A DNA stretch of 35,939 nt. Source: Mesorhizobium sp. (GTDB lineage: Bacteria; Pseudomonadota; Alphaproteobacteria; Rhizobiales; Rhizobiaceae). Position numbers and translations under genes: made by a program. The stretch spans positions 1 to 35,939 of the forward strand of contig SAQL01000045.1 of assembly GCA_004020645.1 (NCBI GenBank). Reading direction: 5' to 3'. The notes beneath the pieces were generated by a model that saw only the letters and a program-made list of their open reading frames with translations, did not search any database and was not told the DNA's origin. Of the stretch, positions 6,374 to 15,340 are shown in pieces (the stretch's first letter is position 1; the number at the start of each line of letters is the position of its first letter).

Positions 6374-6673
6374 GGTGCGGCCTGGCGCCGGATGAAGCGC
6401 TGAAGATTATGCGCGAATCGCAAGGCTGGGTGAGCACGACGACGCCGTCCAGCAGCAGGCGGAAGAATTAGCCCGACAAGTGCATTGGGCGGAAAGCATG
6501 GCGCTCGGTTTCCGGCAAATCGACCTCGGAGCGCCGATTCATGGATGTTGCTCTTGCATTAGCTTGAGCGCATATTTCGTCAGCCGGTGAACTACCCAAG
6601 CCGGTTAGGCTCGGCGCCAGTCCCCCCTCGATCCCTCGACGCCGAGCCGCAGGGATCGGCCTGGAGGCGAACC

Positions 6674-7003
6674 ATGCCCATGTATCTCTCACGATTCAGC
6701 TATACGCCCGAGACCTGGGCGCGCCTGATCGAAAACCCCGAGGATAGACGCGAGGCAGCCCGCACCTACATCGAGTCGGTTGGCGGAAAGCTGCACGGGT
6801 TCTGGTACGCCTTCGGAGAGCACGATGGCTGGAATCTGTGGGAGGCGCCAGACAACGTTTCGATGGCATCTGTCGCGCTTGCCATTGGTGCGGGAGGAGC
6901 GCTCAGCTCGTACGAGACCACCGTCCTCCTAAGCGTCGAAGAAACGATGCAAGCCCTCGGTAAGGCGAAGTCGGTCCGGTATCGCCCGCCGGGAAAGCCC
7001 TGA
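6674..7003 (+). CDS. GYD domain-containing protein
   Basis: The 109-residue product has the GYD-domain layout: MYLSRFSYTPETWARL at the start, then YIESVGGKLHGFWYAFGEHDGWNLWEAPDNVSMAS in place of the GEYD/GxyD signature, ending in a short beta strand (YETTVLLSVEE). GYD proteins are small alpha/beta proteins of unknown function related to the dimeric ferredoxin-like fold. The ATG at 6674 has GGAGG six bases upstream. It converges with the GGDEF-EAL gene. Confidence 0.85.
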   Translation: MPMYLSRFSYTPETWARLIENPEDRREAARTYIESVGGKLHGFWYAFGEHDGWNLWEAPDNVSMASVALAIGAGGALSSYETTVLLSVEETMQALGKAKSVRYRPPGKP

Positions 7004-7130
7004 CCAACTCGCGCGGTGTGGGCGCCGGAACCGTTTCCGGACTTTCTCGCGGTCGTTAATCATGTCGCCCAAAAGCATGCCCTCAGGCCTGAACAGAGGA
7101 TCCTGCAGCCTTGCCTTCGGCCAGTGAACG

Positions 7131-9221
7131 CTACGCTCGCCGTGCAGCTGGCAGAGCCGCTCGCCCGCTCGCCCGCGTAACGATCGCTTGCAGCGGCTCC
7201 GGCTGGTGCAGCAGAAATCCCTGGCCGAAGGCAACCCCCATATCCCTGAGGATGTCGAGCGCATCCTGCTCTTCGATCTTCTCCGCCACCACGGAGCAGC
7301 CGAGGCTTCTGGCTATTCCCGATATGGCTGAGACGATCTCGCGGTCGAAACGGCTCTTCGCAATATGCTCGATGAAGGAACCGTCGATCTTGATCGTGTC
7401 GACGGGAAAGCGCCGGAGATATTCGAACGAGCTCATGCCCGCCCCGAAATCATCGAGGCTGACGCGGCAGCGCCGCTCGCGCGCCTTGCGGACGAACTCT
7501 TCGGCAGCAGTGAAATTGGTGACAGCGGCGGTTTCCGTGATCTCGAAGCCGATGCCGGAATGCGGCGCCCCGGTCTCATCGATGACGGCGTCGACGAAAT
7601 CCCAAAGCTGCGGATCGCTCAGCGTCTGTGCCGACAGGTTGAAGCCGAGCGTGAGCGCCCCTGCCTTCAGCGCCGGACCATGAAGCGAGAGCGCCGTCCT
7701 GATGATCCAGCGATCGAGCCGCGAGGCAATGCCGAACCGCTCCGCCGCCGGGATGAACTCGCCCGGCGGGATCAGCTGCCCGTTGCGCCCGGCGAGCCGC
7801 GCCAGGACCTCGACATGGCGGTTCTCTTGCCAGGGTTGTCCGAGGCGATGGATTTCCTGGCCGAACAGTTTCAGCCTTCCATCTTCCATGGCATCGACGG
7901 TGTCGGCCGCCAGCCGCGCCGCATTGAGGCCCCCGGATGTTGTCTCAGGGGAGAACACCGCGAAGCGATTGCGCCCGGCGGCCTTGGCCGCATAGCAGGC
8001 GTCGTCGGCGCAGGCGAGCGCGTCGGCCACCGCAGTATTCTCATCGGCGACAAAGGCGATGCCGATGCTGGCCGCAAGCTTGCGCGACGCCACCGTCGAG
8101 CCGAGATCGGCATCGCGAACCGCCGCGAGAACGGCGCCGGCGAGACGCTCGGCTTGCGCTGCGTCGCAATCAGGCACCAGCAGCGCGAACTCGTCGCCGC
8201 CGAGGCGCGCGGCATGCGCCGGCGGCGGCAGACAGCCCAGAATGCGCTCGGCGACGCGCTTAAGTGCAAGGTCGCCGGTGGCATGGCCGGCGAAGTCGTT
8301 CAAGGCCTTGAAGTAGTCGAGATCGACGTAGAACACCGCGAGCGGGCGCGCCGTTGCGATATGCTGGGCCAGCAGCCGGTCGAATGCGGCGCGGTTCAAA
8401 AGGCCGGTCAGGCCGTCATGGCGGGCCGCATGGGCAAGTTCCTGATCGCGTTGCTTCGCCTCGGTGACGTCGCGCACCGTGCCCAGGATCTGGCCCGACG
8501 ACTGGGCGTCGGCGATGAACCGTATCAGCGATTCGACATGTCTGATGTCGCCGTCCCGCTTGATGATGCGGTATTGCACGGCGACGACCTTTTGGGTTTG
8601 CAGCGGCGCCAGGTGGGCCCGCTCGGCGTCGGCCCTGTCGTCCGGATGCAGATAGCTGTGCCAGAGGTCTTGCGACACCTCGTCGGTTTCGGCGACAAGC
8701 CCGAAGATTTCCCGCGTGCGCTCGTCCCAGTAGCTTTTGCCTGCGGCAAGATCGTGATGCCAGATACCGGTGCCGCTGGCGGCCAATGCCAGGCGAAACC
8801 GGACATTGACCTGTTCGAGCTCTGCTTCCGCTTGCTTCTGCTTGGTGATGTCGGTCTGGACGCCCATCAGCCGGACCGGCCGGCCCTCGACATCGCGTTC
8901 GACCACTCCGCCGCGATCGAGAACCCATACCCAGTGACCGGATTTGTGCTGCAGCCTGAGCTCGGTCTCGATCGAATCGGTCAGGCCGACAATGTGGCGT
9001 TCGCCGCTGGCCACCGCCCGCTCGCGATCGTCGGGATGCGTCAGCCGCAGCCAGAGATCGCTCGCCTCGACGAGCTCACCCTCGCCATAGCCGAGCATTT
9101 GCGACCACATCGCCGAGTAGAAACAGTCGCCGCTCCTGAGATCCCAGTCCCAGACGCCAAGATGCGCGCGTTCGAGCGCCAGCTCCCAGAACTCTCCGTT
9201 GCGATTCTTCTTGTCAGCCAT
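7131..9221 (-). CDS. PAS-PAS-GGDEF-EAL protein (cyclic di-GMP turnover)
   Basis: A 696-residue cytoplasmic protein with two PAS_3-type domains (about residues 15-130 and 142-255, each with an HPDDR motif), a GGDEF domain (about 265-425, intact GGDEF at 341-345) and an EAL domain (about 445-690). The signature EAL triad reads EVL (471-473) with the metal-binding Glu kept, and DDFGAG plus the downstream KIDGSFI motif are present. The usual RxxD inhibitory site before GGDEF is absent. No membrane segments are seen. It probably makes and/or degrades c-di-GMP in response to a signal bound by the PAS domains, affecting motility and exopolysaccharide. It is a single gene. Confidence 0.93.
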   Translation of the reverse strand: MADKKNRNGEFWELALERAHLGVWDWDLRSGDCFYSAMWSQMLGYGEGELVEASDLWLRLTHPDDRERAVASGERHIVGLTDSIETELRLQHKSGHWVWVLDRGGVVERDVEGRPVRLMGVQTDITKQKQAEAELEQVNVRFRLALAASGTGIWHHDLAAGKSYWDERTREIFGLVAETDEVSQDLWHSYLHPDDRADAERAHLAPLQTQKVVAVQYRIIKRDGDIRHVESLIRFIADAQSSGQILGTVRDVTEAKQRDQELAHAARHDGLTGLLNRAAFDRLLAQHIATARPLAVFYVDLDYFKALNDFAGHATGDLALKRVAERILGCLPPPAHAARLGGDEFALLVPDCDAAQAERLAGAVLAAVRDADLGSTVASRKLAASIGIAFVADENTAVADALACADDACYAAKAAGRNRFAVFSPETTSGGLNAARLAADTVDAMEDGRLKLFGQEIHRLGQPWQENRHVEVLARLAGRNGQLIPPGEFIPAAERFGIASRLDRWIIRTALSLHGPALKAGALTLGFNLSAQTLSDPQLWDFVDAVIDETGAPHSGIGFEITETAAVTNFTAAEEFVRKARERRCRVSLDDFGAGMSSFEYLRRFPVDTIKIDGSFIEHIAKSRFDREIVSAISGIARSLGCSVVAEKIEEQDALDILRDMGVAFGQGFLLHQPEPLQAIVTRASGRAALPAARRA

Positions 9222-9474
9222 GCCCTGGACTTCGCCTGCCCGTCGCGGCCATTGTGCAGCAAAGCAAAGAAGAAATCGTTACTGCGCAAGGAACGGGCGA
9301 AGGCCAGGAGGGCATCACGGCGGGCGGTTCCTGCTACGTCGAAAGGCACGTCGCCTCCGGGCGGTCGCTGCAACGAGGATGCGGAAGTCATCCGCCCCAT
9401 CGCCTATAGCCCCCGCGAACTGCCGCGTTCGACCTGCGGCAGACCTGATCCCGCCTGGCTCAGGCCTTGTCGGA
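9222..9474. other. Intergenic, no gene recognised
   Basis: The stretch lies between the start of the GGDEF-EAL gene and the end of the formate dehydrogenase gene. It contains no convincing reading frame, tRNA or palindrome and probably holds the promoter of the GGDEF-EAL gene. Confidence 0.5.
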
Positions 9475-10680
9475 TCACGCCTTGGCCCTGAAGCGCGCCG
9501 CCTCTTCCGAACCGCTTGTGGCGTCGCCCGCGCTATAGGAATGTGCGCCGGCGCCGGCCAGCTTGCCGCCATCGACGATCAGGTAGTCCTCGCGGATCGG
9601 CCGGCCTTCGAACCAGCACTCCAGGATTTCGCGCGTGCCGGCGGCATAGCGTGCCTGGGCGGAGAGCGATGATCCCGAAATATGCGGCGTCATGCCGTGA
9701 TGTGGCATTGATCGCCACGGATGGTCCTTGGGGGCCGGCTGCGGGAACCAGACATCGCCGGCATAGCCTGCGAGCTGGCCGCTCTCCAGCGCACGGGCGA
9801 CGGCGTCGCGATTGCAGATCTTGCCGCGCGCCGTGTTCACCAGATAGGCGCCGCGTTTCATCCTGGCGATCATCGCCTCGTCGAACAGGTTCTCCGTCTC
9901 CGGGTGCAGCGGGGCATTGATCGTCACCACGTCGCAAATGCCGACCATGGACGCGGCGTCTGGGTGGAAGGTGACGCCAAGGTCCTTCTCGACCGCCTCG
10001 GGCAGCCGGTGGCGGTCGGTGTAGTGCAGCTTGACGTCGAACGGCCGCAGCCGGCGCAGCACCGCGCTGCCGATCCGGCCGGCGCCGACGGTTCCGATCT
10101 GCATCCCCTCGACGTCGTAGGAGCGCGCGACACAGTCGGCGATATTCCAGCCGCCCTTGATGACCCACTCGTAGGAGGGGATGTAGTTTCGCACCAGCGC
10201 CAGGATCATCATCACCACATGCTCGGACACGCTGATCGAGTTGCAGTAGGTGACCTCGGCGACGGTGATGCCGCGGTCCATCGCGGCCTGCAGATCGACA
10301 TGGTCGGACCCGATGCCGGCGGTGATCGCAAGCTTCAGTTGGTTTGCCTTGGCGATCCGTTCCTTGGTCAGATAGGCCGGCCAGAACGGCTGCGAGATGA
10401 CGATTTCGGCGTCAGCGAGCTCGCGTTCGAAAACGCTGTCGGGACCGTCCTTGTCCGAGGTCACGACCAGGCTGTGCCCGGCGCTTTCCAGATATGGCCG
10501 CAGGCCGAGCTCGCCCGACACGCTGCCGAGCAGAACCCCCGGTTCAAAGTCGATGGCCTTCGGTGTGGGAAGCGTCTGGCCGCCGGGATAGCGGTCGAGC
10601 TTCGGCAGCCCATCCCGGGCATAATTTGACGGGTAACCGTCAACCGGATCGTCATAGAGGACGCAAACGACCTTTGCCAT
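9475..10680 (-). CDS. fdh: NAD-dependent formate dehydrogenase
   Basis: It oxidises formate to CO2 with reduction of NAD+ in the cytoplasm. The 401-residue sequence is very close along its whole length to the metal-free formate dehydrogenases of Pseudomonas sp. 101 and Mycobacterium vaccae as I remember them (start MAKVVCVLYDDPVDGYP; FWPAYLTKERIAKA; end HSYSAGDATSGSEEAA). Conserved active-site elements are visible: Asn in TYCNSISVSEH, the Rossmann motif GAGRIG, the NAD-selecting Asp in YTDRHRLP, Arg in NTARGK, and the catalytic Gln and His in FPQPAPKDHPW and TPHISGSS. It stands alone with a good ribosome-binding site (GGGAGAAC) and may serve C1 detoxification or NADH supply. Confidence 0.96.
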   Translation of the reverse strand: MAKVVCVLYDDPVDGYPSNYARDGLPKLDRYPGGQTLPTPKAIDFEPGVLLGSVSGELGLRPYLESAGHSLVVTSDKDGPDSVFERELADAEIVISQPFWPAYLTKERIAKANQLKLAITAGIGSDHVDLQAAMDRGITVAEVTYCNSISVSEHVVMMILALVRNYIPSYEWVIKGGWNIADCVARSYDVEGMQIGTVGAGRIGSAVLRRLRPFDVKLHYTDRHRLPEAVEKDLGVTFHPDAASMVGICDVVTINAPLHPETENLFDEAMIARMKRGAYLVNTARGKICNRDAVARALESGQLAGYAGDVWFPQPAPKDHPWRSMPHHGMTPHISGSSLSAQARYAAGTREILECWFEGRPIREDYLIVDGGKLAGAGAHSYSAGDATSGSEEAARFRAKA

Positions 10681-10951
10681 TTTGTTCTCCCTTCGTCTGA
10701 GAACGAGGAAGACGCTCGATTGTTAAGGCTGCCCGCCGAAGACGAACGGGCGGCCACTCTGGTTTGTCGGAGGCCAGCAACTCCTGGCGCTTCCTCGGAA
10801 AGTTGCGCTATTGCGAACTAAATGGAGGAGCCGGACGTGGCTTCAAGGCCAGCGGCAGGCAACGGTGCCGCGTTATCATTGGACCTTGAGCGTGCGGACG
10901 GCAGCGATCCGCCATCGCAGCCACAGCCGCGACGGCGCCAGCCAAGAACCC

Positions 10952-11551
10952 TCATTTCTTCCCTTGCGGGTAGATCGTCTCGCCGCGCTTCAGCATCTCG
11001 ACGAACGCTGCGATCTTCTTCTTGCGCCCGGCTTCGGTCTTCATGTTGTGGATGCGGAAGGCGAGCGCGAAACGGTTTTGCGCGCTGAGCGTTGCCAGCA
11101 TCGCCTTGGCCTTGGGCTCGGCATCGATTGCCGCCTGGAGATCGTCGGGGATTTTCATGTCCTTGCCGCTTCCATAGGCGCGCGCCCAGCGGCCGTCGGC
11201 CTTCGCCGCCTCGACCTGTTCGAGCCCATGCTCGGTCATCCGGCCCTCCTCGATAAGCCGGGCGACGTTGTCGACGTTGATCTGGCTCCAGATGCTCTTC
11301 CTGCCGCGCGGCGTGTAGCGCTGCAGATAGCTCTTGTCGTCGAGCCCCTTGCGCACGGCATCGATCCAGCCCCAGCACAGCACGACGTCGATGGCCTCCT
11401 TGGGCGTGATCGACTGCAGCCCCGAACCGACCTTGTGGATTTTGATCCAGACTTCTGTCTCGGTGTCGTGGTGCTGGCCGAGCCAGGTGTAGAAGCTTTC
11501 GGCATCCCCGAATTCGCGCACCTTGGCGGGATCGACCTTAACCGGCGCCAT
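10952..11551 (-). CDS. YdeI/OmpD-associated family protein
   Basis: The 199-residue product carries the family pattern: FGDAESFYTWLGQHHDTETEVWIKI at the start, EAIDVVLCWGWIDAVRKGLDD (about residues 53-73), a RYTPRGRKSIWSQIN block (78-92), and a C-terminal helical part ending in a TEAGRKKKIAAFVEMLKRGE motif. The family is named after enterobacterial YdeI, linked to resistance to antimicrobial peptides. Its biochemical role is not known. It is a cytoplasmic protein without signal peptide and forms a single-gene unit. Confidence 0.88.
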   Translation of the reverse strand: MAPVKVDPAKVREFGDAESFYTWLGQHHDTETEVWIKIHKVGSGLQSITPKEAIDVVLCWGWIDAVRKGLDDKSYLQRYTPRGRKSIWSQINVDNVARLIEEGRMTEHGLEQVEAAKADGRWARAYGSGKDMKIPDDLQAAIDAEPKAKAMLATLSAQNRFALAFRIHNMKTEAGRKKKIAAFVEMLKRGETIYPQGKK

Positions 11552-11665
11552 CAGCGGGCCCGACTTTTTGCGGTCGTCATCGGTTTCCTCCTTGCTGCCC
11601 CGCCTTCATCTGATGAAGCAGCAACGGAGCCCCCGTTGCAAGGCTGGCGGGACAGCGAAGCTGCC

Positions 11666-11843
11666 GATCTCCCCCCTTGTGGGGGAGATGTCCGGCAGGA
11701 CAGAGGGGGGCGCTGTCCCGCCGACCTTCAACTCTTTGCAACTGCCCCATGTTAATTCTCGGTTGGTCATGAGGAAACGAGACGCTGGCGATCCGTCGCG
11801 CCCCCTCTGCCCTGCCGGGCATCTCCCCCACGAGGGGGGAGAT
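11666..11843. repeat. Second copy of the long inverted repeat pair
   Basis: Arms at 11666-11713 and about 11798-11843 match the family at 1586-1745, again facing each other. The arms differ from one another at a few positions, notably TTGT/ACGA in the central palindrome and GGGC/GGAC in the conserved block. They sit in the gap between the YdeI-like gene and the secreted protein gene. Confidence 0.88.
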
Positions 11844-11960
11844 TGGCAGCGTCGCCGTCCCCGCCCCAGCCCATAGCGGTTCTTCCCGTCGTATTATAGG
11901 AATCTCCCTGGCAGATCCGGCCATGGTGGCTCGGCGGGCTTCAACTTAGGGATATGTTGC

Positions 11961-12572
11961 ATGCGATCGATGCTGTTCGGTCTTGCCCTTCTGGCGCCAA
12001 CCGTGGCCCTGGCGGAACCGATCGAAACCCAGAAGATCATCACCGGGCTGACCGGCGACTGGAATGGCGACGGCGGCACCGACCTTGTGATGATCGTCGA
12101 GACCAAGCCCAGCGACCCGATGGACATGTACTTCTTCCTCAGGGACCGCGAGGCCAATTTTCTCAAACCTGCCGGCATCGTGCGTGAGCAGATCTACAGG
12201 GAGTGGAACGGTTACGACAGGCCGGGCTACGAGGCTTCCGACACCGAGCCGGAGCTGACCGCACTGCCCAACGGCTCGATCAAACTGTATCTGCCGGCAA
12301 TGCCGGTCGGCAGCAAGCGGACCAACCAGACGCTGACGCTCGCTTACCGCGACGGCGCCTTCATCGTCGCCGGCTTTGCCTACGACTATCATGATTATCT
12401 TGAAGACAATGTCGCAAGCGACTGCGATTACAATGTTTTGACCGGCAAAGGCAAAAGCAGCAGGATGCAGCCCGATGGCACCACAAAGCAGAAGACCGTG
12501 GCGGTGGAAGGCAAGGTCTTTGCCTTTTCTGAGTGGAACCCCGGAACAGGCTTCAGCGCCTGCGGCGAATGA
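11961..12572 (+). CDS. Secreted hypothetical protein with an FG-GAP-like motif
   Basis: The 203-residue product begins with a clear Sec signal peptide (MRSMLFGLALLAPTVALA, cleavage after about residue 18). The mature part opens with TGLTGDWNGDGGTDLVMIVE, which looks like a single FG-GAP/VCBS-type calcium-binding repeat (DWNGDGGTD). The rest is mainly beta, with two cysteines close to the C-terminus and middle (CDYN, SACGE) that could pair. It is likely periplasmic. I do not recognise a named family. Nearby genes do not suggest a function. Confidence 0.75.
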   Translation: MRSMLFGLALLAPTVALAEPIETQKIITGLTGDWNGDGGTDLVMIVETKPSDPMDMYFFLRDREANFLKPAGIVREQIYREWNGYDRPGYEASDTEPELTALPNGSIKLYLPAMPVGSKRTNQTLTLAYRDGAFIVAGFAYDYHDYLEDNVASDCDYNVLTGKGKSSRMQPDGTTKQKTVAVEGKVFAFSEWNPGTGFSACGE

Positions 12573-12613
12573 GAGCAGCGTCCCGCATCAAGAGGATCTG
12601 ACCGGTCGCATGC

Positions 12614-13516
12614 CTACTGCAGCTGCGGTTTTTTGAGAAAGCTGTTGCGGTCGGCCGACTTGACGCGCAGCCAGGTTTCGCGGCCGTCGCGCACAACCCG
12701 CAACGGGATCTCGGCGCCGGCCGGGTTCTGCCACAACTTGCGGTAGAAATCGGCGAGCCCGTCGACTTCGCCGTCGCGGACATCCGAGATGATGTCGCCC
12801 TGGCGCAGGCCGGCTTCGGCGGCCGGGCTGCCTTCGGCGACGCTCATCACCACAACCTCGCCATTGCTTTCGGCGGAGAAGGCGCCGAGCCATGGGCGCG
12901 GTGGCTTGGCAACCTGGCCGCGTGTCAGGAGATCGTCGAGAATGGGCGGCAGAAGGTCGATCGGCACCACCATGTTGATATCGGCGATCTCGCCGGCGCG
13001 GCTCATCTGCAGGCGCAGCGAACCGATGCCGAGCAGCCTGCCGTCCTGCCCGATGAGGGCCGCACCTCCCCATGACGGATGAGCGGGCGCGGTGAAGATC
13101 GCCTCGTCCAGGAGATACTCCCAATAGCCGGCGAATTCCTGCTTGGTGACGATATGCGCGCTGACCGCCTGGCCGATGCCGTCGGCGAGCACCACCGGGT
13201 CGCCGGCCATCGCCCTGGCCGCGTCGCCAAAGGCCACCGCAGGCAGGCCGAGCGGCGCCAGCGCCTGCACCAGGCCGAAGCCCGATTCCTGGTCGTAGGC
13301 GAGCGCGTGCGCGGGAACCACGCGCCCATTGTGGTCGGTCAGCCAGACCTCTTCCGCCTCGGTGATGAGATAGCCGATGGTGAGCACCAGCCCGTTATCG
13401 CGAATGACCACGCCGCTGCCTTCCCGGCTCGTGCCCAGCGCATTGGCGGTGAAGGCATCGTCCGGGATCGAGGCGCGCACCGCCACGATGGACCGCAAAA
13501 TCGTATCGATGGTCAT
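12614..13516 (-). CDS. HtrA/S1C-like protein with PDZ domain and no catalytic triad
   Basis: The overall plan is that of trypsin-like S1C proteases: a beta-barrel domain (about residues 1-185) and a C-terminal PDZ domain (about 200-285, SPAAEAGLRQGDIISDV). The triad is lost. The TNxHV motif reads TIGYLI (His replaced by Tyr49), the DLALL motif reads SGFGLV (Asp replaced near residue 80), and GNSGGP reads PSWGGA (Ser replaced by Trp149). No signal peptide is visible. I choose Met at 13516, because the earlier frame start adds 22 residues unlike the family. It is likely a pseudoprotease acting by PDZ-mediated binding. Confidence 0.8.
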   Translation of the reverse strand: MTIDTILRSIVAVRASIPDDAFTANALGTSREGSGVVIRDNGLVLTIGYLITEAEEVWLTDHNGRVVPAHALAYDQESGFGLVQALAPLGLPAVAFGDAARAMAGDPVVLADGIGQAVSAHIVTKQEFAGYWEYLLDEAIFTAPAHPSWGGAALIGQDGRLLGIGSLRLQMSRAGEIADINMVVPIDLLPPILDDLLTRGQVAKPPRPWLGAFSAESNGEVVVMSVAEGSPAAEAGLRQGDIISDVRDGEVDGLADFYRKLWQNPAGAEIPLRVVRDGRETWLRVKSADRNSFLKKPQLQ

Positions 13517-13582
13517 GCTCTCAATCCCGGTAAGCGATGCGTGGGCCGGCAAAGGCCCGCTATCCCTATAGGTATGGCGCAC

Positions 13583-14281
13583 GTGACGAGGCGCAAGGGC
13601 ATCGGTGATCCTGTTCCAATCATGATGCTCCCTGCGGGACGTCTATGATGACACCGCGGGCCGATTCGTCGGGAGCCACCTGGTGATCCAGCGCTTCGAG
13701 CGCCAAGAGGGGACGAGTGCCCCGATGGATTGGCTGCGACCGACGCCCCGTGGGGAGTTGCGCCTTCGAGCGCCAGAACAGGGCCGGCGAGAGTCGTAGC
13801 CGCCCGTCTGAGCAGGAGAAGGCGATGATTGAATGTCGTCGTCGAGGCGCGAAGCTCCCAAATCGCGTAGCGTCTCGATGACGGCACGGGGCCTAAGCGG
13901 TGACCAGCGTAGCGAAATTGAAAGTGCCGATACGACGGATTTCGATGATTTCCTGCCGTGCGTATCCTTCGCCGCAACAAGCAGGCTGCGCCAGTAGCGG
14001 ACCATTGCGGGTGATGCCGCGAAAGTCGCGTCTCGGATCCGGTGCGTACCTCTGTCGGAGGGCGTCCTATCACAAATTCTGTTCGCGTCTCGGACATTCA
14101 GCAGCCTGTGCCTTTGTCGTCTGAATGCCCCCCACACACAAATCCACATAGATTCGGGTCAGCTTCATCCTAGCCTCTGGATCGCCTCGACTGAACGTCT
14201 TTGCCGATTAACAAGAAGCTCATTCGTCGCGCCAAATTTGTTACCAACGCTGCACCTGCGTCTTTACTGGGAGACGAGCCA
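13583..14281. other. About 700 bases without a convincing gene; left edge of the catabolic island
   Basis: Long open frames exist on the minus strand (13513-14097 and 13643-14149), but their products are Arg/Ser/Pro-rich with no recognisable motif and look like chance frames in GC-rich DNA. Fragments such as LALEALDHQVAPDE in a third frame hint at gene debris. The promoter of the reductase gene should lie in the last 100 bases. Confidence 0.4.
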
Positions 14282-15331
14282 ATGAGCGTTGCACAAAATC
14301 TCGCAAGCGACAGATCTGTCTCTGGCACGTCGCATCTTTCCATCTGCACCGGCCGAGTCCAGGAAACCCATGACGTTTTCACTCTGGTTTTCGAGCGGAT
14401 TGACGGTCAGACATTTAATTTCGTGCCGGGTCAGTTCGTCACGATCCGCTTTTCATGGGACGGCCAGATTTTTTCGCGGATCTTCACCATTGCGTCACCG
14501 CCGACCCGTCCCGAGCGTATCTCCTTGACGATCAAAGCGGCGACGGATGGTAAGGCAACGCGAATTCTGCATGACCACTTCCATGAAGGCTGTGGGGTCG
14601 AGATCAGCGAGGCCAAGGGAGAATTTACGCTCCACGGACGCACCGTTGAAAAGGCGCTGTTCCTATGTGCCGGGAGCGGGATTACCCCGCTCATGTCGAT
14701 GGTGAGGACGCTGCACGACCTCGGTGAGGAATTGGACCTCTGCTTGATTCAATGCTCGCGAACCGCGAGCGACGTCCTCTTCGGACAGGAACTGGCGATG
14801 CTGTCGCGAAGCATGCCCAAGCTGCGGGTCGAAACGGTTTTCAGCCGACCATCTGACCTTGATTCGAATCGTCCGGGTCGGCTCAACAAATCGCAGCTGG
14901 CGCTGCTTGTTCCGGATGCGTCGGATCGGACCGCTTTTGTTTGCGGTCCGACAGGTTTCATGGCGGTGATGCGTGGTCATTTGCTTGAGCTTGGGATTCC
15001 GGCCGACCGGATTTTCGAAGAAGCTTTTGGCCCCCGGCCAGCTACCACGAGTAAGATATCTGCCGGCGAGAAGGCGGTTGTTTCCTTCGAGCGCTCCGGC
15101 TTTCATGTGGAAGCAGACGAGGATACGACCATCCTGAACTGCGCCGAGACGGCAGGGATTCACATCGAGACTGCGTGCCAGATGGGTTTGTGCGGGACGT
15201 GCAAGGTGAAGCTGACGCGAGGCGAAGTCGATATGAGTGATATGGGCGGATTGTCCGAGGTGGATTGTAAGGACGGCTTTATTCTTGCTTGCTGCAGCAG
15301 GCCACGGGGCCACGTCGCAGTCGACTTGTAA
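14282..15331 (+). CDS. FAD/NAD(P)H reductase with C-terminal [2Fe-2S] ferredoxin domain
   Basis: The 349-residue enzyme passes electrons from NAD(P)H through FAD to a plant-type [2Fe-2S] cluster. Domains: FAD-binding barrel (about 15-120, with RIFTIAS at 66-72 in place of RxYS/T), nucleotide-binding domain (125-245, GSGITP at 131-136 and CGPTGFM at 221-227), and ferredoxin domain (265-349) with cluster ligands Cys299, Cys304, Cys307 and Cys337. This layout is seen in reductases of Rieske oxygenases such as the glycine betaine and carnitine systems and in Hcr. I start at the ATG at 14282, with GGGAGA upstream, rather than a TTG at 14201. It lies beside the LysR-amidohydrolase-Rieske-HD cluster and could reduce that Rieske ferredoxin. 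Confidence 0.9.
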   Translation: MSVAQNLASDRSVSGTSHLSICTGRVQETHDVFTLVFERIDGQTFNFVPGQFVTIRFSWDGQIFSRIFTIASPPTRPERISLTIKAATDGKATRILHDHFHEGCGVEISEAKGEFTLHGRTVEKALFLCAGSGITPLMSMVRTLHDLGEELDLCLIQCSRTASDVLFGQELAMLSRSMPKLRVETVFSRPSDLDSNRPGRLNKSQLALLVPDASDRTAFVCGPTGFMAVMRGHLLELGIPADRIFEEAFGPRPATTSKISAGEKAVVSFERSGFHVEADEDTTILNCAETAGIHIETACQMGLCGTCKVKLTRGEVDMSDMGGLSEVDCKDGFILACCSRPRGHVAVDL

Positions 15332-15340
15332 TCAATTCTG

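Noticed and set aside
7365..9491. A 708-codon open frame on the plus strand
   Set aside because: It is antisense to the clear PAS-GGDEF-EAL gene. Its product is Arg/Glu/Ala-rich without motifs, as expected from GC-rich codon bias on the other strand.
9721..10629. A 302-codon plus-strand frame opposite formate dehydrogenase
   Set aside because: The minus-strand gene is a full-length, motif-complete formate dehydrogenase. The antisense product has no family features.
10720..10755. Imperfect 9-bp hairpin upstream of formate dehydrogenase, considered as a terminator
   Set aside because: No T-run follows on either strand and it lies at a gene start, not at a gene end.
13513..14149. Overlapping minus-strand frames of 194 and 168 codons
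   Set aside because: No ribosome-binding site, no motif and Arg/Ser/Pro-rich products. One also runs into the 5' end of the HtrA-like gene. Treated as gene-free debris.
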